This document shows, in pieces, positions 1 through 10,100 of a stretch of DNA of 64,000 nucleotides. The first letter of the stretch is position 1. The number at the start of each line of letters is the position of its first letter. Made by a program: the position numbers and the translations under genes. The notes beneath the pieces were generated by a model. That model searched no databases, was not told where the DNA came from, and saw nothing but the letters and a program-made list of their open reading frames with translations. Source of the stretch: Dyella sp. AtDHG13 (GTDB lineage Bacteria > Pseudomonadota > Gammaproteobacteria > Xanthomonadales > Rhodanobacteraceae); NCBI RefSeq assembly GCF_003201105.1, contig NZ_QICJ01000001.1:496001-560000 (forward strand), given 5' to 3'.

Positions 1-274
1 TGTCCTGCATCGCGGTGACTGCATCGCCGCGGAAATCCGCGGCCGAATAGGGCTCGGCCGGATCGCGGATATCGATCAGCCGGTGCGGATAACGCGCCAG
101 CGTCGCCGCGTCGGGCTTGGCGGAGCCGATATCGAGGCCGCGATAGACCAGCGCCGAATCCACGCTCACCAGCTCCACCGGAAAGCGGTCGCTCAACGCG
201 CAGGCCAGCGCTGTCTTGCCCGACGCGGTCGGGCCCATCAGGAACACGGCGAGCGGGCGCTGATCGATCGGCAT
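1..274 (-). CDS. miaA: tRNA dimethylallyltransferase, N-terminal part (cut by window edge)
   Basis: MiaA transfers a dimethylallyl group to N6 of A37 in tRNAs that read UNN codons. Reading the minus strand from the ATG at 274 gives [20 protein letters not shown], which contains the P-loop GPTASGKT. It is followed by the [16 protein letters not shown] block that binds the tRNA base and substrate in this family, and by HRLIDIRDP. The frame stays open to base 1, so about 91 N-terminal residues are present and the rest lies outside the window. The family assignment is firm. The other upstream ATG (282) is out of frame. Confidence 0.93.
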   Translation of the reverse strand, partial: MPIDQRPLAVFLMGPTASGKTALACALSDRFPVELVSVDSALVYRGLDIGSAKPDAATLARYPHRLIDIRDPAEPYSAADFRGDAVTAMQD

Positions 275-322
275 CCGCCCATTGTAGCGGTGAACCCGCC
301 GCCGCCCGCAGCAACGCGCCCG

Positions 323-1078
323 TCAGGTGTAGAACTCCACCTTGCCGCCGACGAGGTGGTACATCGAGCCGACGATCTTGATCTTGCCGTCTTTCTCCAG
401 CCCGGCGAGCACATCGCTGCGGCGGCGAATCTCGTCGACGGTGCGGCGGACATTGGTCGCCGCCACTGCGTCCACGAAGGCGTCGTTCTTGCTCGAACGC
501 TCGCCGTTGAACGTAGTGGCGTCCACCGCAGGCCAGATCTTCTCGAGCAAGCCGGTGAGGTTGCCCAGCTTGGCGCCATCGATCGCGCCCTTGATGGCGC
601 CGCACGCGGTGTGGCCCATCACCAGCACCAGCTTGGAGCCGGCGATGGCGCAGGCGAATTCCAGGCTGCCCAGCAAGTCGTCATTGGCGATGTTGCCGGC
701 GACGCGCCCGGTGAAGGTTTCGCCGATGCCCGTGTCGAGGATGATCTCGGTGGGCGCGCGCGAGTCGATGCAGCCCAGGATGACCGCCGCGGGATACTGC
801 CCGCCCGCGCTGGCCTTCTTTTGCGCCAGGTAGTCGTGGCCCTGCATCTTGCCTGCGCGGAAACGCTCGTTGCCTTCGCGGAGCATGGCGATGACCTGAT
901 CCGGCGTCATCGCGTCGCGCTGCTCACGGGTCAACGCGGCTGCCTGGGCGAGTCCAGGCAGCAGCCACGACGCGCCGCCCACGGCCGCAAAGGCGGCCAT
1001 ACCCAAAGAGGAGGTCAACAGTGCGCGGCGCGAGGCGTCCGCTGCACCCGCGCAACAGCCTTCGTGCTGAGGATTCAT
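323..1078 (-). CDS. beta-class carbonic anhydrase, Tat-exported
   Basis: Reversible hydration of CO2. The 251-residue protein starts with a twin-arginine-like signal (SRRALLTSS near residues 16-24, then a hydrophobic run ending in AQAAA), so a periplasmic enzyme is expected. The beta-class zinc site is complete: C103 and D105 and R107 in CIDSR, and H156 and C159 in GHTACGA. The ATG at 1078 is chosen because a G-rich stretch sits just upstream and the Tat motif then has a normal position. A TTG at 1108 in the same frame would add ten residues and is less likely. Most bacterial beta enzymes are cytoplasmic, so export is the unusual trait. The gene lies 61 bp beyond the stop of the S46 peptidase gene on the same strand, so co-transcription is possible. 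Confidence 0.9.
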   Translation of the reverse strand: MNPQHEGCCAGAADASRRALLTSSLGMAAFAAVGGASWLLPGLAQAAALTREQRDAMTPDQVIAMLREGNERFRAGKMQGHDYLAQKKASAGGQYPAAVILGCIDSRAPTEIILDTGIGETFTGRVAGNIANDDLLGSLEFACAIAGSKLVLVMGHTACGAIKGAIDGAKLGNLTGLLEKIWPAVDATTFNGERSSKNDAFVDAVAATNVRRTVDEIRRRSDVLAGLEKDGKIKIVGSMYHLVGGKVEFYT

Positions 1079-1169
1079 GACGCCCCCGAAGCGAGATGAG
1101 TCCCTCAACTTCGCGCCAGGGGCGATGAAACCGGCGTGAACCCTGCGCGCCGGTAGATACCTTCGCGGG

Positions 1170-3326
1170 TCAGTGCGCGGGCACGCCCATTTCCTTCAGC
1201 AACTGCGGCGCGGGATAGACCTTGTCCATCAGCCAGCGCATATAGCGCAGGTCGACGTGGATGGCACGCTTGTAGCGCGGATCGAACATCCAGCTCGCAC
1301 TCACCGCTTCCCAATTGCTGTCGAAGTTGAGGCCGACCAGTTCACCCTTCGCATTGAGCACGGGCGAGCCGGAGTTGCCGCCGGTGGTGTCCAGGTTGCT
1401 CAGGAAGTCGACCGGCATGGCGCCCGACTTCGCATCGGCGTAGCCCTCGTAATCACCCTTCGCGATGGCGTCGAGCAAGGGCTTGGGCGCATCGAACGGC
1501 ACCGCGCCGGTGTTCTTCTCCACGATGCCGGCCGTGGTGGTCAACGGTTCGTACGACACGGCGTCGCGCGCTTTCAAGGGCGTGACCTTGCCGTAGCTCA
1601 CGCGCAGCGTGGAGTTGGCATCGGGATACACCGCCCTGCCCTGTTTTTCGCGGAAAGCGATGAGTGCATCCATATAGGCGGGGCGCAGGCGCAGCAGATC
1701 GCCCTCGCGTGCCTTGCGTTCGTCTTCCACGCGCAACAGGGCGGGCTGCAACTGCGCCGCGAGCGACAGCAGTGCGTCGTCGGACGTGCGCACGGCCTCC
1801 GGCTCGGCTTTCAGCCAGGCCAGGCGCTGCGCTTCGTCGCCAAGATGCGTGGCGCCGTAGAGCTGATCCAGCTTCTGCGACAATGCCTGGGGCGTGCGGC
1901 CGAACGCGGCGTCGAATTCCGGCAGGCGCTGCGCATCGGGCAGCTGCTGGTAGCGGGTGAGCAAGGCGGTGAGCAAGCGCTTCTCGATCTTCGGATCGTA
2001 GCGGCGCTGCACCTGTCGCAAGGTGCCGCCGATCAGCTCCTCGTCGCGCACCTGATAGCCCGCCTCGCGCTGGGCGTCCGGGCTGGCACGCTCATGGGCC
2101 AGGCGTTGCAGCGTGATCGCCGAACGCATCAGCTGCGTCTGCGACTGCATCAGGGCCAGCAGAAGATCGCGCTCGCGCGTGGCATTGGCGGCGGCGATCA
2201 GCCGGCTCACCTCGTCGATCTGCGGACGCAGCATGGCTGCCTGCGGCTGGCTGGCGAGCCACGCGAGCATGGCGTCTTCGTCCTTGCGGCGCACGGCGAC
2301 CGCATCGCTGCGCTTGAGCCCGTCCAGCTCGCCCTGGAAACGCTTGATGCTGTTCTTCAGCGATTGCAGCTGGGAGGCATAACGGATCGCCGCCTGCCGG
2401 TCGTCGCGGCCGGTGTCCTCGATGATGCGCTGCAGTTGCTGCATCACCTCCACCGTGGTCGGCAGGCGCCACTGCACCTGATCGGCGAACTCAGCCGCCG
2501 TGCGATGGCGATAGGTGATGCCCGGATAACCGGCCAGCATCACGAAATCGCCTTCGCGCACACCGTCGCGCGCGACCTGCAGGTGCGCCGGCGGGTGATA
2601 GGGAACATTGTCCTTGGCGTAATCGGCGGGCTTGCCGTCCGGGCCGACGTAGGCACGCAGCAGCGTGAAGTCGCCGGCATGACGCGGCCAGACGAAGTTG
2701 TCCACCTCGTCGCCATAGTTGCCGATAGCGCGCGGCGGTGCGTACACCAGGCGCACGTCGCGCAGCTCGAGCTGCTTCACCAGGTAGAAATCGCGGCCAT
2801 AGAACATGTTGACCACGCTGCAACGCACGCCGGGCTCGCGTTCGCATTCGGCCACCAGCGTCTTGCTGATCGCATCCACCGCGTCGAAATACGCGCGCCC
2901 CCTCTTGCCCTTGGCCGCCGCGAGCACCTTGTCGCTGATCCTGTCGAAGCCGGTGGTGACGCGCAGCCGGAAATCCGGGTTGGCGGGCAGCTCTTCCCCG
3001 CGCTCGTGCGACACGAAACCGTTCTGGATCAGGTCGCGCTGTGCATTGCTGTTGTACTGGATGACGCCGAAGGCCACGTGATGGTTGGTAAGCACCAGGC
3101 CATCGTCGCTGACGAAGGAGCCCGTGGCGCCGCCGACCTTCACCACCGCGTTGAGCGGCGCCTTGGTCAGGTCGGCCAGGTCGGCCGGGTTGCCCTGGAA
3201 ACCGGCGGCGCGCAGCGGCTTGCTGATGGAGGGCAATTGCGAAGGCATCCACATCCCTTCGTCCGCCTGCGCGGCGGGCGCAAGCACCATGGCCATCGCC
3301 AGACCCAGCTTCCTCAAACGCATCAT
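1170..3326 (-). CDS. S46 family dipeptidyl-peptidase (DPP7/DPP11 type)
   Basis: A 718-residue periplasmic serine exopeptidase that removes dipeptides from the N-terminus of peptides. It begins with a Sec signal (MMRLRKLGLAMAMVLAPAAQA). The chymotrypsin-like triad is visible: His in LVLTNHH (82/83), Asp219 in HAGDFTLLR, Ser652 in TTGGNSGSP. The length matches the family. The residue that sets S1 specificity, in the NFDxNWE block, is Ser670. From memory it is Gly in DPP7-like and Arg in DPP11-like enzymes, so substrate preference cannot be read off. The ribosome site AAGGGAAT precedes two adjacent ATGs (3326 and 3323). A small inverted repeat CGCAA-N4-TTGCG (3342-3355) lies just upstream. It fits an organism living on peptides. 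Confidence 0.92.
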   Translation of the reverse strand: MMRLRKLGLAMAMVLAPAAQADEGMWMPSQLPSISKPLRAAGFQGNPADLADLTKAPLNAVVKVGGATGSFVSDDGLVLTNHHVAFGVIQYNSNAQRDLIQNGFVSHERGEELPANPDFRLRVTTGFDRISDKVLAAAKGKRGRAYFDAVDAISKTLVAECEREPGVRCSVVNMFYGRDFYLVKQLELRDVRLVYAPPRAIGNYGDEVDNFVWPRHAGDFTLLRAYVGPDGKPADYAKDNVPYHPPAHLQVARDGVREGDFVMLAGYPGITYRHRTAAEFADQVQWRLPTTVEVMQQLQRIIEDTGRDDRQAAIRYASQLQSLKNSIKRFQGELDGLKRSDAVAVRRKDEDAMLAWLASQPQAAMLRPQIDEVSRLIAAANATRERDLLLALMQSQTQLMRSAITLQRLAHERASPDAQREAGYQVRDEELIGGTLRQVQRRYDPKIEKRLLTALLTRYQQLPDAQRLPEFDAAFGRTPQALSQKLDQLYGATHLGDEAQRLAWLKAEPEAVRTSDDALLSLAAQLQPALLRVEDERKAREGDLLRLRPAYMDALIAFREKQGRAVYPDANSTLRVSYGKVTPLKARDAVSYEPLTTTAGIVEKNTGAVPFDAPKPLLDAIAKGDYEGYADAKSGAMPVDFLSNLDTTGGNSGSPVLNAKGELVGLNFDSNWEAVSASWMFDPRYKRAIHVDLRYMRWLMDKVYPAPQLLKEMGVPAH

Positions 3327-3404
3327 ATTCCCTTAAGTCACCGCAATAACTTGCGACATTAGAACGAAGCCGCCCGTGTCGGCAACGCTGCGCCGCACAC
3401 CGGA

Positions 3405-5537
3405 TCACCGGCAGGATGGCGCGCCTTCGCCCACCGGTGGCGGCAGAGCCAGGAACACCGTGCTCCACAACTGTGCAGCGTTGGATTCGTCCTCGTGCGC
3501 GCCCTCCGCGCCGAACGGTTCGATGCGGTAATGGCCGTTGGCATACGACCAGGACCACAGCTCCGAGGTACGCATGGAACCGGCCGCGCAGATCACGCGC
3601 CACAACGCGGTTTGCGCGGCCGTCAGGTGTGCGCGGGTGGTTTCGGGCAGGTCGGTGCGCGCCAGCTGGCGCTTCAGTCCGGCCGCCATGATCGCCTGTT
3701 GCCAGGCCCAGACCACGGTGCCGTGATATGCGTTGTTGCCGAAGCGCGGCCACACCTCGTGATCGGCATACGCGGGATTGGCCACCACCATGCCGGCGTC
3801 GGTGATCAGCCCCGCCGGAAAGGGACGCATCAAGGTGCCGACGTCACGATCCAGCGTGGCCGCATCCGGATGGCCAAACAGCAGGCCAAAGCCTTCGTCC
3901 GAATTCAGCACGGGCACGGGATGTCCCTCGGCATCCAGCGAAATGGCGGGAAACTGCAGCGGCGCGTTGCCCAGCGACTTCAATGCGGCGGCATCCGCCA
4001 CGCCGATCTGCTGGGCGTAGTCGCGCACCTGTTGCGCGGCGCGCTCGTTGGATAGATTGACGGTGAACAGCGCGCCGGCATGACGCTCCCAATCGCCCGC
4101 GCTCGCGGCGGCGGCGCGCAGGCGCGTGCGTTGCGCCGGCGTGGTGTAGTCGTCCAGCAGGCCCGCGTCGAGGAACTGGCCGATGGCGCGCAGCGCCGCC
4201 GGCATCCACACGGCATTGACGTCGTAGGGATAGCGGCCACGACCAATGCCTTCATTGCTGTCGCGCCACTGCCCCACCTTGGCGTTGGGCTTGAGCGCGA
4301 CCAGGTTGGAATACACCGGCTTGCGCGCGAAGGCCTCGCTGCTGGCCGCGACGAACAGCAGGTTGCGCACCAGCGCGTCGCCCTGCCGCTGCCCGTCGAC
4401 CTTGCTGGCGAGGAACGCGCGTGCGCCATCGCGGCCGCGCGGATCCTCCAGCAGCCACGCGGCGGCGACCGGCGGCAGCATGTAGTCGTCGTCCACCATC
4501 ACATAGTCGTAGATCGGCGAGGCCGAAGATTTGCCCTGCTCCTTCAGATGCTGGAGCACCGCGAATTCGCCGATGCCCTCCTCGTGCGCGACCTGGCCGT
4601 CCGGCGAAAGCCGCGCCAGCACCGACGCGATGCCCGCATCCACGGCGGCGGGCTGCAGCACCGGCATCAGCAGGCGCAGCGACATCAGGGTGTCGCGTCC
4701 GAAATAGGTGTCGAAGCGCCAGGAGCCGGCGAGGAACTTCTCGCGATAGCTGAGGAACTGCAAGGCCTGGCGGCTGCGCGCGTCCGGCTGGGCCTTGTCG
4801 TTGAGCAGATCGGTGAACGGCGTCAGCGGCGTCTCGCCGGTGCTGGCCTCGATGCGCAGATGCACGGCCTCGCCGGCGCGATCGGGGTGCAGCGCGATAC
4901 GGCCGTCCTCGCGCACGAAGCGCCCGTCGTTCGTGCTCAGCGCGATGGCATAACCCGGGGCGCCGTCCAGCCGCGGACGTTCCCAACGGACGGAGCGCTC
5001 CGTCAGCTGCGGCTCGGCGACGATCTTCGGCGTGGCGGCGGCCTGTTCCGCATAACCCTGGCCCAGCTGGTAGTCGCGCAACACGCGGATGCTGCCCAGC
5101 ACGGCGTCCTTGATCACCAGGGTATCGCCCGTGACGGTGGCCTGGGCGGCGATGCCGTTCAACACGTGGCCGTTGACGGTGTGCGTCAGGCCGGTGACCG
5201 GCCCCAGCGTCCACCGCACGCGCGTGATGGTGGGCTCGAACCAGATTCCGGCGCCGCTGTTCCCGGCGGGAAACGCCACCAGGATGCGCGGCTTGTCGCC
5301 GGAATTGAGCAGCAGATTGGCAGCCACGTTGCCCTGCTGGAAGAACGCGTTCTCGATGTTGCCCTCGGTGATGCGGAACTGCAGCGGCGCCGCAGCCGCG
5401 GGTGCCTGGGGCTGCACCGCCCATGCCGCCGGCAACGCTGCCAGGCCCACGACCAGCGCCATCGAAGCGGCGGCCGAACGCCACCAGCCTTTCCGCCCCG
5501 CCGCCCCTGCCGGCCGGCCCATCGTCTTCAAACGCAT
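3405..5537 (-). CDS. secreted six-hairpin (alpha/alpha)6 glycosidase, debranching-enzyme-like
   Basis: A 710-residue exported protein. The start at 5537 is set by a strong ribosome site (GGAGG, nine bases upstream); the frame stays open further upstream, but only across the antisense of tdh. After a long positively charged n-region and a hydrophobic core ending in AAWA comes a beta-rich N-terminal domain (about 55-240). The C-terminal part has features of the six-hairpin glycosidase fold: FDTYFGRDTLMSLRLLMP, HEEGIGEFAVLQH, YDYVMVDDDYMLPP, and repeated helical pairs. This resembles the catalytic domains of glycogen-debranching and GH63/GH15-like enzymes, where Asp and Glu in such blocks are catalytic. 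The substrate cannot be told. It is divergent from tdh, 141 bp apart. Confidence 0.7.
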   Translation of the reverse strand: MRLKTMGRPAGAAGRKGWWRSAAASMALVVGLAALPAAWAVQPQAPAAAAPLQFRITEGNIENAFFQQGNVAANLLLNSGDKPRILVAFPAGNSGAGIWFEPTITRVRWTLGPVTGLTHTVNGHVLNGIAAQATVTGDTLVIKDAVLGSIRVLRDYQLGQGYAEQAAATPKIVAEPQLTERSVRWERPRLDGAPGYAIALSTNDGRFVREDGRIALHPDRAGEAVHLRIEASTGETPLTPFTDLLNDKAQPDARSRQALQFLSYREKFLAGSWRFDTYFGRDTLMSLRLLMPVLQPAAVDAGIASVLARLSPDGQVAHEEGIGEFAVLQHLKEQGKSSASPIYDYVMVDDDYMLPPVAAAWLLEDPRGRDGARAFLASKVDGQRQGDALVRNLLFVAASSEAFARKPVYSNLVALKPNAKVGQWRDSNEGIGRGRYPYDVNAVWMPAALRAIGQFLDAGLLDDYTTPAQRTRLRAAAASAGDWERHAGALFTVNLSNERAAQQVRDYAQQIGVADAAALKSLGNAPLQFPAISLDAEGHPVPVLNSDEGFGLLFGHPDAATLDRDVGTLMRPFPAGLITDAGMVVANPAYADHEVWPRFGNNAYHGTVVWAWQQAIMAAGLKRQLARTDLPETTRAHLTAAQTALWRVICAAGSMRTSELWSWSYANGHYRIEPFGAEGAHEDESNAAQLWSTVFLALPPPVGEGAPSCR

Positions 5538-5639
5538 GCTCCCACCTCCGTCCAGCGACGTGCAAAGCTGCGACAGTAAAAGGCAAGGTACCGGATGGGC
5601 AACGCTGCAGTGCAGGAAGCCCCGGCTCCGCCCGGCTTC

Positions 5640-5645
5640 TATAAT
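5640..5645 (+). promoter_or_regulatory. -10 box candidate for tdh
   Basis: A perfect TATAAT lies 34 bases before the tdh start codon. No convincing -35 hexamer is present at 16-18 bp, so the promoter may depend on an activator. Position and perfect match are the only support. Confidence 0.45.
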
Positions 5646-5678
5646 GTCGGTTTTCCCGCCCATCCCCACGGAAATCCC

Positions 5679-6713
5679 ATGCCTCAGATGATGAAAGCCC
5701 TGGTCAAGCGCAACCCCGAACAGGGCATCTGGATGGAAGAAGTGCCCGTCCCCGAGGTCGGCCCCAACGAGGTGCTGATCAAGATGGAGAAAACCGCCAT
5801 CTGCGGTACCGACCTGCACATCTACAAGTGGGACGACTGGTCCCAGCGCACCATCAAGCCCGGCCTGACCATCGGCCACGAGTTCGTCGGGCGCATCGTG
5901 GAAATCGGCCCCGGCGTCACCGGCTACAAGATCGGCGACCGCGTCTCGGCCGAGGGCCACATCGTGTGCGGCCACTGCCGCAACTGCCGCGCGGGCCGCC
6001 AGCACCTGTGCCCGAACACCATCGGCATCGGCGTGAACCGCAACGGCGCCTTCGCCGAATACATGACCATGCCGGCCTCGAACCTGTGGCCGATCCCGGA
6101 CCAGATCCCCTCCGAGCTGGCCGCCTTCTTCGACCCCTACGGCAACGCCGCGCACTGCGCGCTGGAGTTCGACCTGATCGGCGAGGACGTGCTGATCACC
6201 GGCGCCGGCCCCATCGGCATCATCGCCGCCGGCATCGCCAAGCACGTGGGCGCCCGCAACGTGGTGGTCACCGACATCAACGACTACCGCCTGAAGCTGG
6301 CGGCGGACATGGGCGCCACGCGCGTGGTGAACGTGGCCAACCAGTCGCTGAAGGACGTAATGAAGGACCTGCACATGGAAGGCTTCGACGTGGGCCTGGA
6401 AATGAGCGGCAACCCGCGCGCCTTCAACGACATGCTCGACTGCATGTACCACGGCGGCAAGATCGCCCTGCTTGGCATCCTGCCCAAGGGCGCCGGCATC
6501 GACTGGGACAAGGTGATCTTCAAGGGCCTCACCCTGCAGGGCATCTACGGCCGCCGCATGTACGAGACCTGGTACAAGATGACCCAGATGGTGCTCACCG
6601 GCTTCCCGCTGCAGAAGGTGCTCACCCACCAGATCCACATCGACGACTTCCAGAAGGGCTTCGACCTGATGGATGCCGGCAAGTGCGGCAAGGTCGTGTG
6701 CTCCTGGAACTGA
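5679..6713 (+). CDS. tdh: L-threonine 3-dehydrogenase
   Basis: Zinc-dependent NAD enzyme that oxidises L-threonine to 2-amino-3-ketobutyrate, the first step of the route completed by kbl downstream. The 344-residue product has the medium-chain dehydrogenase layout: catalytic zinc site C42 (ICGTDLHIY) with H67/E68 (GHEFVG), structural zinc cysteines C97, C100, C103 and C111, and a Rossmann GAGPIG motif. Length agrees with the 341-residue E. coli enzyme. The ATG at 5679 was chosen over the in-frame ATG at 5595 because a TATAAT box lies between them and homologues start at MKALVK. The distance to kbl is 4.4 kb instead of the usual adjacency. Confidence 0.96.
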   Translation: MPQMMKALVKRNPEQGIWMEEVPVPEVGPNEVLIKMEKTAICGTDLHIYKWDDWSQRTIKPGLTIGHEFVGRIVEIGPGVTGYKIGDRVSAEGHIVCGHCRNCRAGRQHLCPNTIGIGVNRNGAFAEYMTMPASNLWPIPDQIPSELAAFFDPYGNAAHCALEFDLIGEDVLITGAGPIGIIAAGIAKHVGARNVVVTDINDYRLKLAADMGATRVVNVANQSLKDVMKDLHMEGFDVGLEMSGNPRAFNDMLDCMYHGGKIALLGILPKGAGIDWDKVIFKGLTLQGIYGRRMYETWYKMTQMVLTGFPLQKVLTHQIHIDDFQKGFDLMDAGKCGKVVCSWN

Positions 6714-6764
6714 GCGAATCCTGTCACACCCCGGGTTTCCAACCGGAAAATCCATGCTGAAATC

Positions 6765-6801
6765 TCGGCCGCCCTAGTACACTCGGGCTCAGGGCGGCCG
6801 A
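6765..6801 (+). terminator. GC-rich hairpin after tdh
   Basis: TCGGCCGCCCT pairs with AGGGCGGCCGA across a 15-nt loop, about 50 bp after the tdh stop. There is no T-run, so it is either a weak terminator or an mRNA 3'-end stabiliser. Confidence 0.45.
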
Positions 6802-6834
6802 CAGAATCGCTGGGATTGTGAAGGTGCAGGGCAT

Positions 6835-7102
6835 TGAGCCTGTTCACGGTCCTCGCGTGGTCCGCGCCGGGAGTTGTTTGCCCGCCAGACAAGGAAGAAC
6901 GAGGGAGTGTATGTCGATACACGACCGAGTGATGACGCGGGCTGGTGGGCAAACAAACCCGGCCCAGAGGGTTGCTCACCTGCGGCTGCCTGGACATGGC
7001 CCGCGGCTTGACCTGACCACCAGTCAGGCGCCACGCCACGATCCATGCCCAGGCAGCCGCAGGTGAGCAACGCGAACGACGCGAGGACCGTGAACAGGCT
7101 CA
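6835..7102. repeat. structured intergenic repeat element, copy 1
   Basis: A 268-bp element bounded by a perfect 23-bp terminal inverted repeat (TGAGCCTGTTCACGG... at 6835-6857 and its complement at 7080-7102). Inside are four further stems: TTTGCCCGCC with GGTGGGCAAA; GTGTAT-GTCG-ATACAC; GTTGCTCACCTGCGGC with GCCGCAGGTGAGCAAC; and CCTGAC-CACCA-GTCAGG. The unpaired core AGACAAGGAAGAACGAGGGA is shared with copy 2 at 23271-23539. No protein-coding capacity is credible. It separates tdh from the DUF748 gene and ends 41 bp before that gene's start codon. Confidence 0.85.
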
Positions 7103-7143
7103 GAAGCCATGCACGGTCGGCGCGATGTCATGGGAGCATCGTG

Positions 7144-10100
7144 ATGGCAGGCCTTTTCAGCAACCCTCGTCTGGCCGCAGGACGCGACCGCGCCCTCGCC
7201 ATCGCCAAGTCGCGCCGCACGCGCAAGATCAGCCTGATCCTTGCCATCGTGGTGGTCGTGTTCGGCGTTCTGGGCTTCCTCGCCGCGCCGGGCATCATCC
7301 GCAGCCAGATCGAGAAGCATGCCTCGGCGGCGCTGCAACGCCCGGTCACGCTGGGGGCGGTGCATCTGAATCCTTATACCTTGCGGCTTGAGCTGGACCA
7401 ACTGCACATCGCCGACCAGGACGGCAAATCATCCTTCGTCGATATCGACCAGGCCGTGATCAATGCGTCGTGGTCGTCCGTGTTCCGCCTGAAGCCGGTG
7501 CTGGACGAGCTGTCGCTGCAAGGGCCGCGCATCCACTTCGTGCGTACCAGCGACCAGCGCTTCAACTTCAGCGACATCATCGACCGACTGAACGCCACGC
7601 CGTCGGACCCGAACGCCCCGCCCACGCGGTTCGCCATCTCCAACATCAGCGTGCACAACGGCGACATCCAGTTCGACGACGACGCGCTGAAGACCAAGCA
7701 TCACGTCGAGAACCTGGAACTGGGCATTCCCTTCATCGCCAACCTGCCCAGCGACACCGACGTCTTCGTGCAACCGCTGCTGTCGATGAAGGTGGATGGC
7801 AGCCCGCTGCGCGTGGAAGGCCATACCAAGCCCTTCGCGGACAGCCGCGAATCCACCGTGGGTTTCCGGCTCGACCGCTTCGACCTCGCGCGCTACATGG
7901 GCTACGTGCCCGCCAAGCTGCCGGTGGCCATACCCAAGGGCCTGCTCAGCGGCGATCTCACCCTGCACTTCGTGCAGGCCAAGCCGGCGCCGCAGCTGCA
8001 GCTGACCGGCAAGCTCGCATTGGATGATTTCGCGCTCAACAGCAGCGACGGCCAGGCGATCCTGACTCTCGGCAAGGGCGCGGCGGACCTGACCGACGTG
8101 CAACCGCTGCAGTCGCGCTACGTACTGGGCACGCTGACGCTGGATCAGGCGCAGCTCTATTACACGTCCACGGCGGATGGCCGCAGCAACTTCGACACGC
8201 TGACCGCGCCTTCGCCGCAGCCCGCCAACACCAAGGCCCAGCCGACCGACTTGCGCATCGGCTCGATCACGCTGGCCAACAGCGCCATCCACTACGGCAA
8301 CGCCACCGGCAAGATCGACCTGGGCAAGCTGCATGGCGGCATCCAGGGCTTGAGCATGCTCCCCGCGCCACCGGCAAAACTCGATGTGACGTCGGAGTTC
8401 TTCGGCGGCGAGCTCTCCATGAAGGGCACGGTGGATCTTGCCAAGGACAAGCTGCTGGCGACGCTCAACACCAGGCAGGTCGACCTGGCGCCGCTGCAGG
8501 CCGCCACCTACCAGGGACTCGCGGCGCGCCTGACCGGCGGCAAGCTGGACTCGATCGGCCAGCTGCAGGTGGATTGGGGCAAGCCGTTCAACGTGCACCT
8601 GAGCGACGCCCATACCACCGTCACCGATTTCGCGATGGAGCCGCAGTTCAAGGGTCACGGCTCGCCGGTGGCGTGGAAGACGCTGGAGTCGGAGATCAAG
8701 CTGATCGACCTGGCCACGCAACAGGCGCAGCTTGGCACGGTGAAGGCAACGGGATTGGCGCTCGACGTCCAGCGCAACAGCAACAAGTACATCAGCCTCG
8801 TCGACCTGTTCGCCGCCAAGGACGCGCCCAAGAAGAAAGCCGCGGACAACAGCCCGCCCTGGCACTGGAGCATCGAGCACCTGGCGTTCGACAACGCCGC
8901 CGTGGTGTTCACCGACCTCGCCGCAGGCGGCAAGCCGGTGAAGATCAAGATCGACTCGCTCAGTGGCGGCATGGACAACCTGAGCGACAAGCTCAACGAA
9001 CCGCGCGAGATGAAGTTGTCGGGCAACGTCGACAAGGGCAGTTTCACCGCCAACGGCAAGGTGCAGCCGCTGCCGACGCTGGCGGACATCCAGCTCGATA
9101 CCAAGCGCCTGGATATCTCCACCTTCCAGCCGTACATCAGCGTGCCGCTGAACGTGACCATTTCCAGCGCGCGCGTCAGCAGCAGCGGCAAGCTGCATTA
9201 CGACGGCCGCAGCGCCGAACCCAAGCTCACCTACAAGGGCAATGCCGCGCTGGAACAGGTGCGCATCCAGGACAAGCTCACCGGCGACGACTTCCTGCGC
9301 TGGCGCACGCTCAGCGGCAACCAGCTTGACGTCTCCTACGGCTACGGCGCGCCGCGCATGCACGTGGGCACCCTGGTGCTCAGCTCGTTCTACGCGCGCA
9401 TGATCGTCAACTCGAACGGCACACTGAACCTCACCGAGGTCGTGGCCAATCCGGAACAGGCCCCCGTGTCGGTGACGCGCGGCGAGAACGAGCAGCCCGT
9501 CGCCGGAGCCAAACCCGCCGAGGCGACGCCTGGGCCCGCACCGGCGCCTGCCCCGGCGGTCGCAGCGACGCCGGCGCCCGCCTCCTCCGCGCCGACGGAG
9601 CCGGCGGCCGATATCCGCATTGGCGGCGTCACGCTGGTCAACGGCCAGCTCAACTACACCGACAACTTCATCAAGCCCAACTACACCGCCAACATGACCA
9701 AGGTGACCGGCAAGATCGGCGCCTTCGGCACCAAGCCGGGCGATCCGCCGGCCGACCTGTCGGTGCAGGCGGCGTTGAACGACGACTCCCCGATCGACAT
9801 CGACGGCACCATCAACCCGCTCCAGCCCGTGGCCTTCCTCGACATCAAGGGCAAGGCCAACGAGGTGGAGCTGACCGGCATGAGCGCGTATTCCACCAAG
9901 TACACCGGCTACCCCATCACCGCGGGCAAGCTGACGGTGGACGTGCACTACATGCTGGACCAGCGCAAGCTCAATGCGGACAACCACATCTTCATCACGC
10001 AGCTGACCTTTGGCGATCGCGACGAGAGCCCGGGCGTCAAGCATCTTCCCGTGAAGCTCGCCGTGGCGCTGCTGAAGGACACGCAGGGCAATATCGACGT

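Noticed and set aside
5538-6755. N-terminal extension of the six-hairpin glycosidase across the antisense of tdh
   Set aside because: The good ribosome site and signal peptide lie at 5537; the extension is the complement of tdh.
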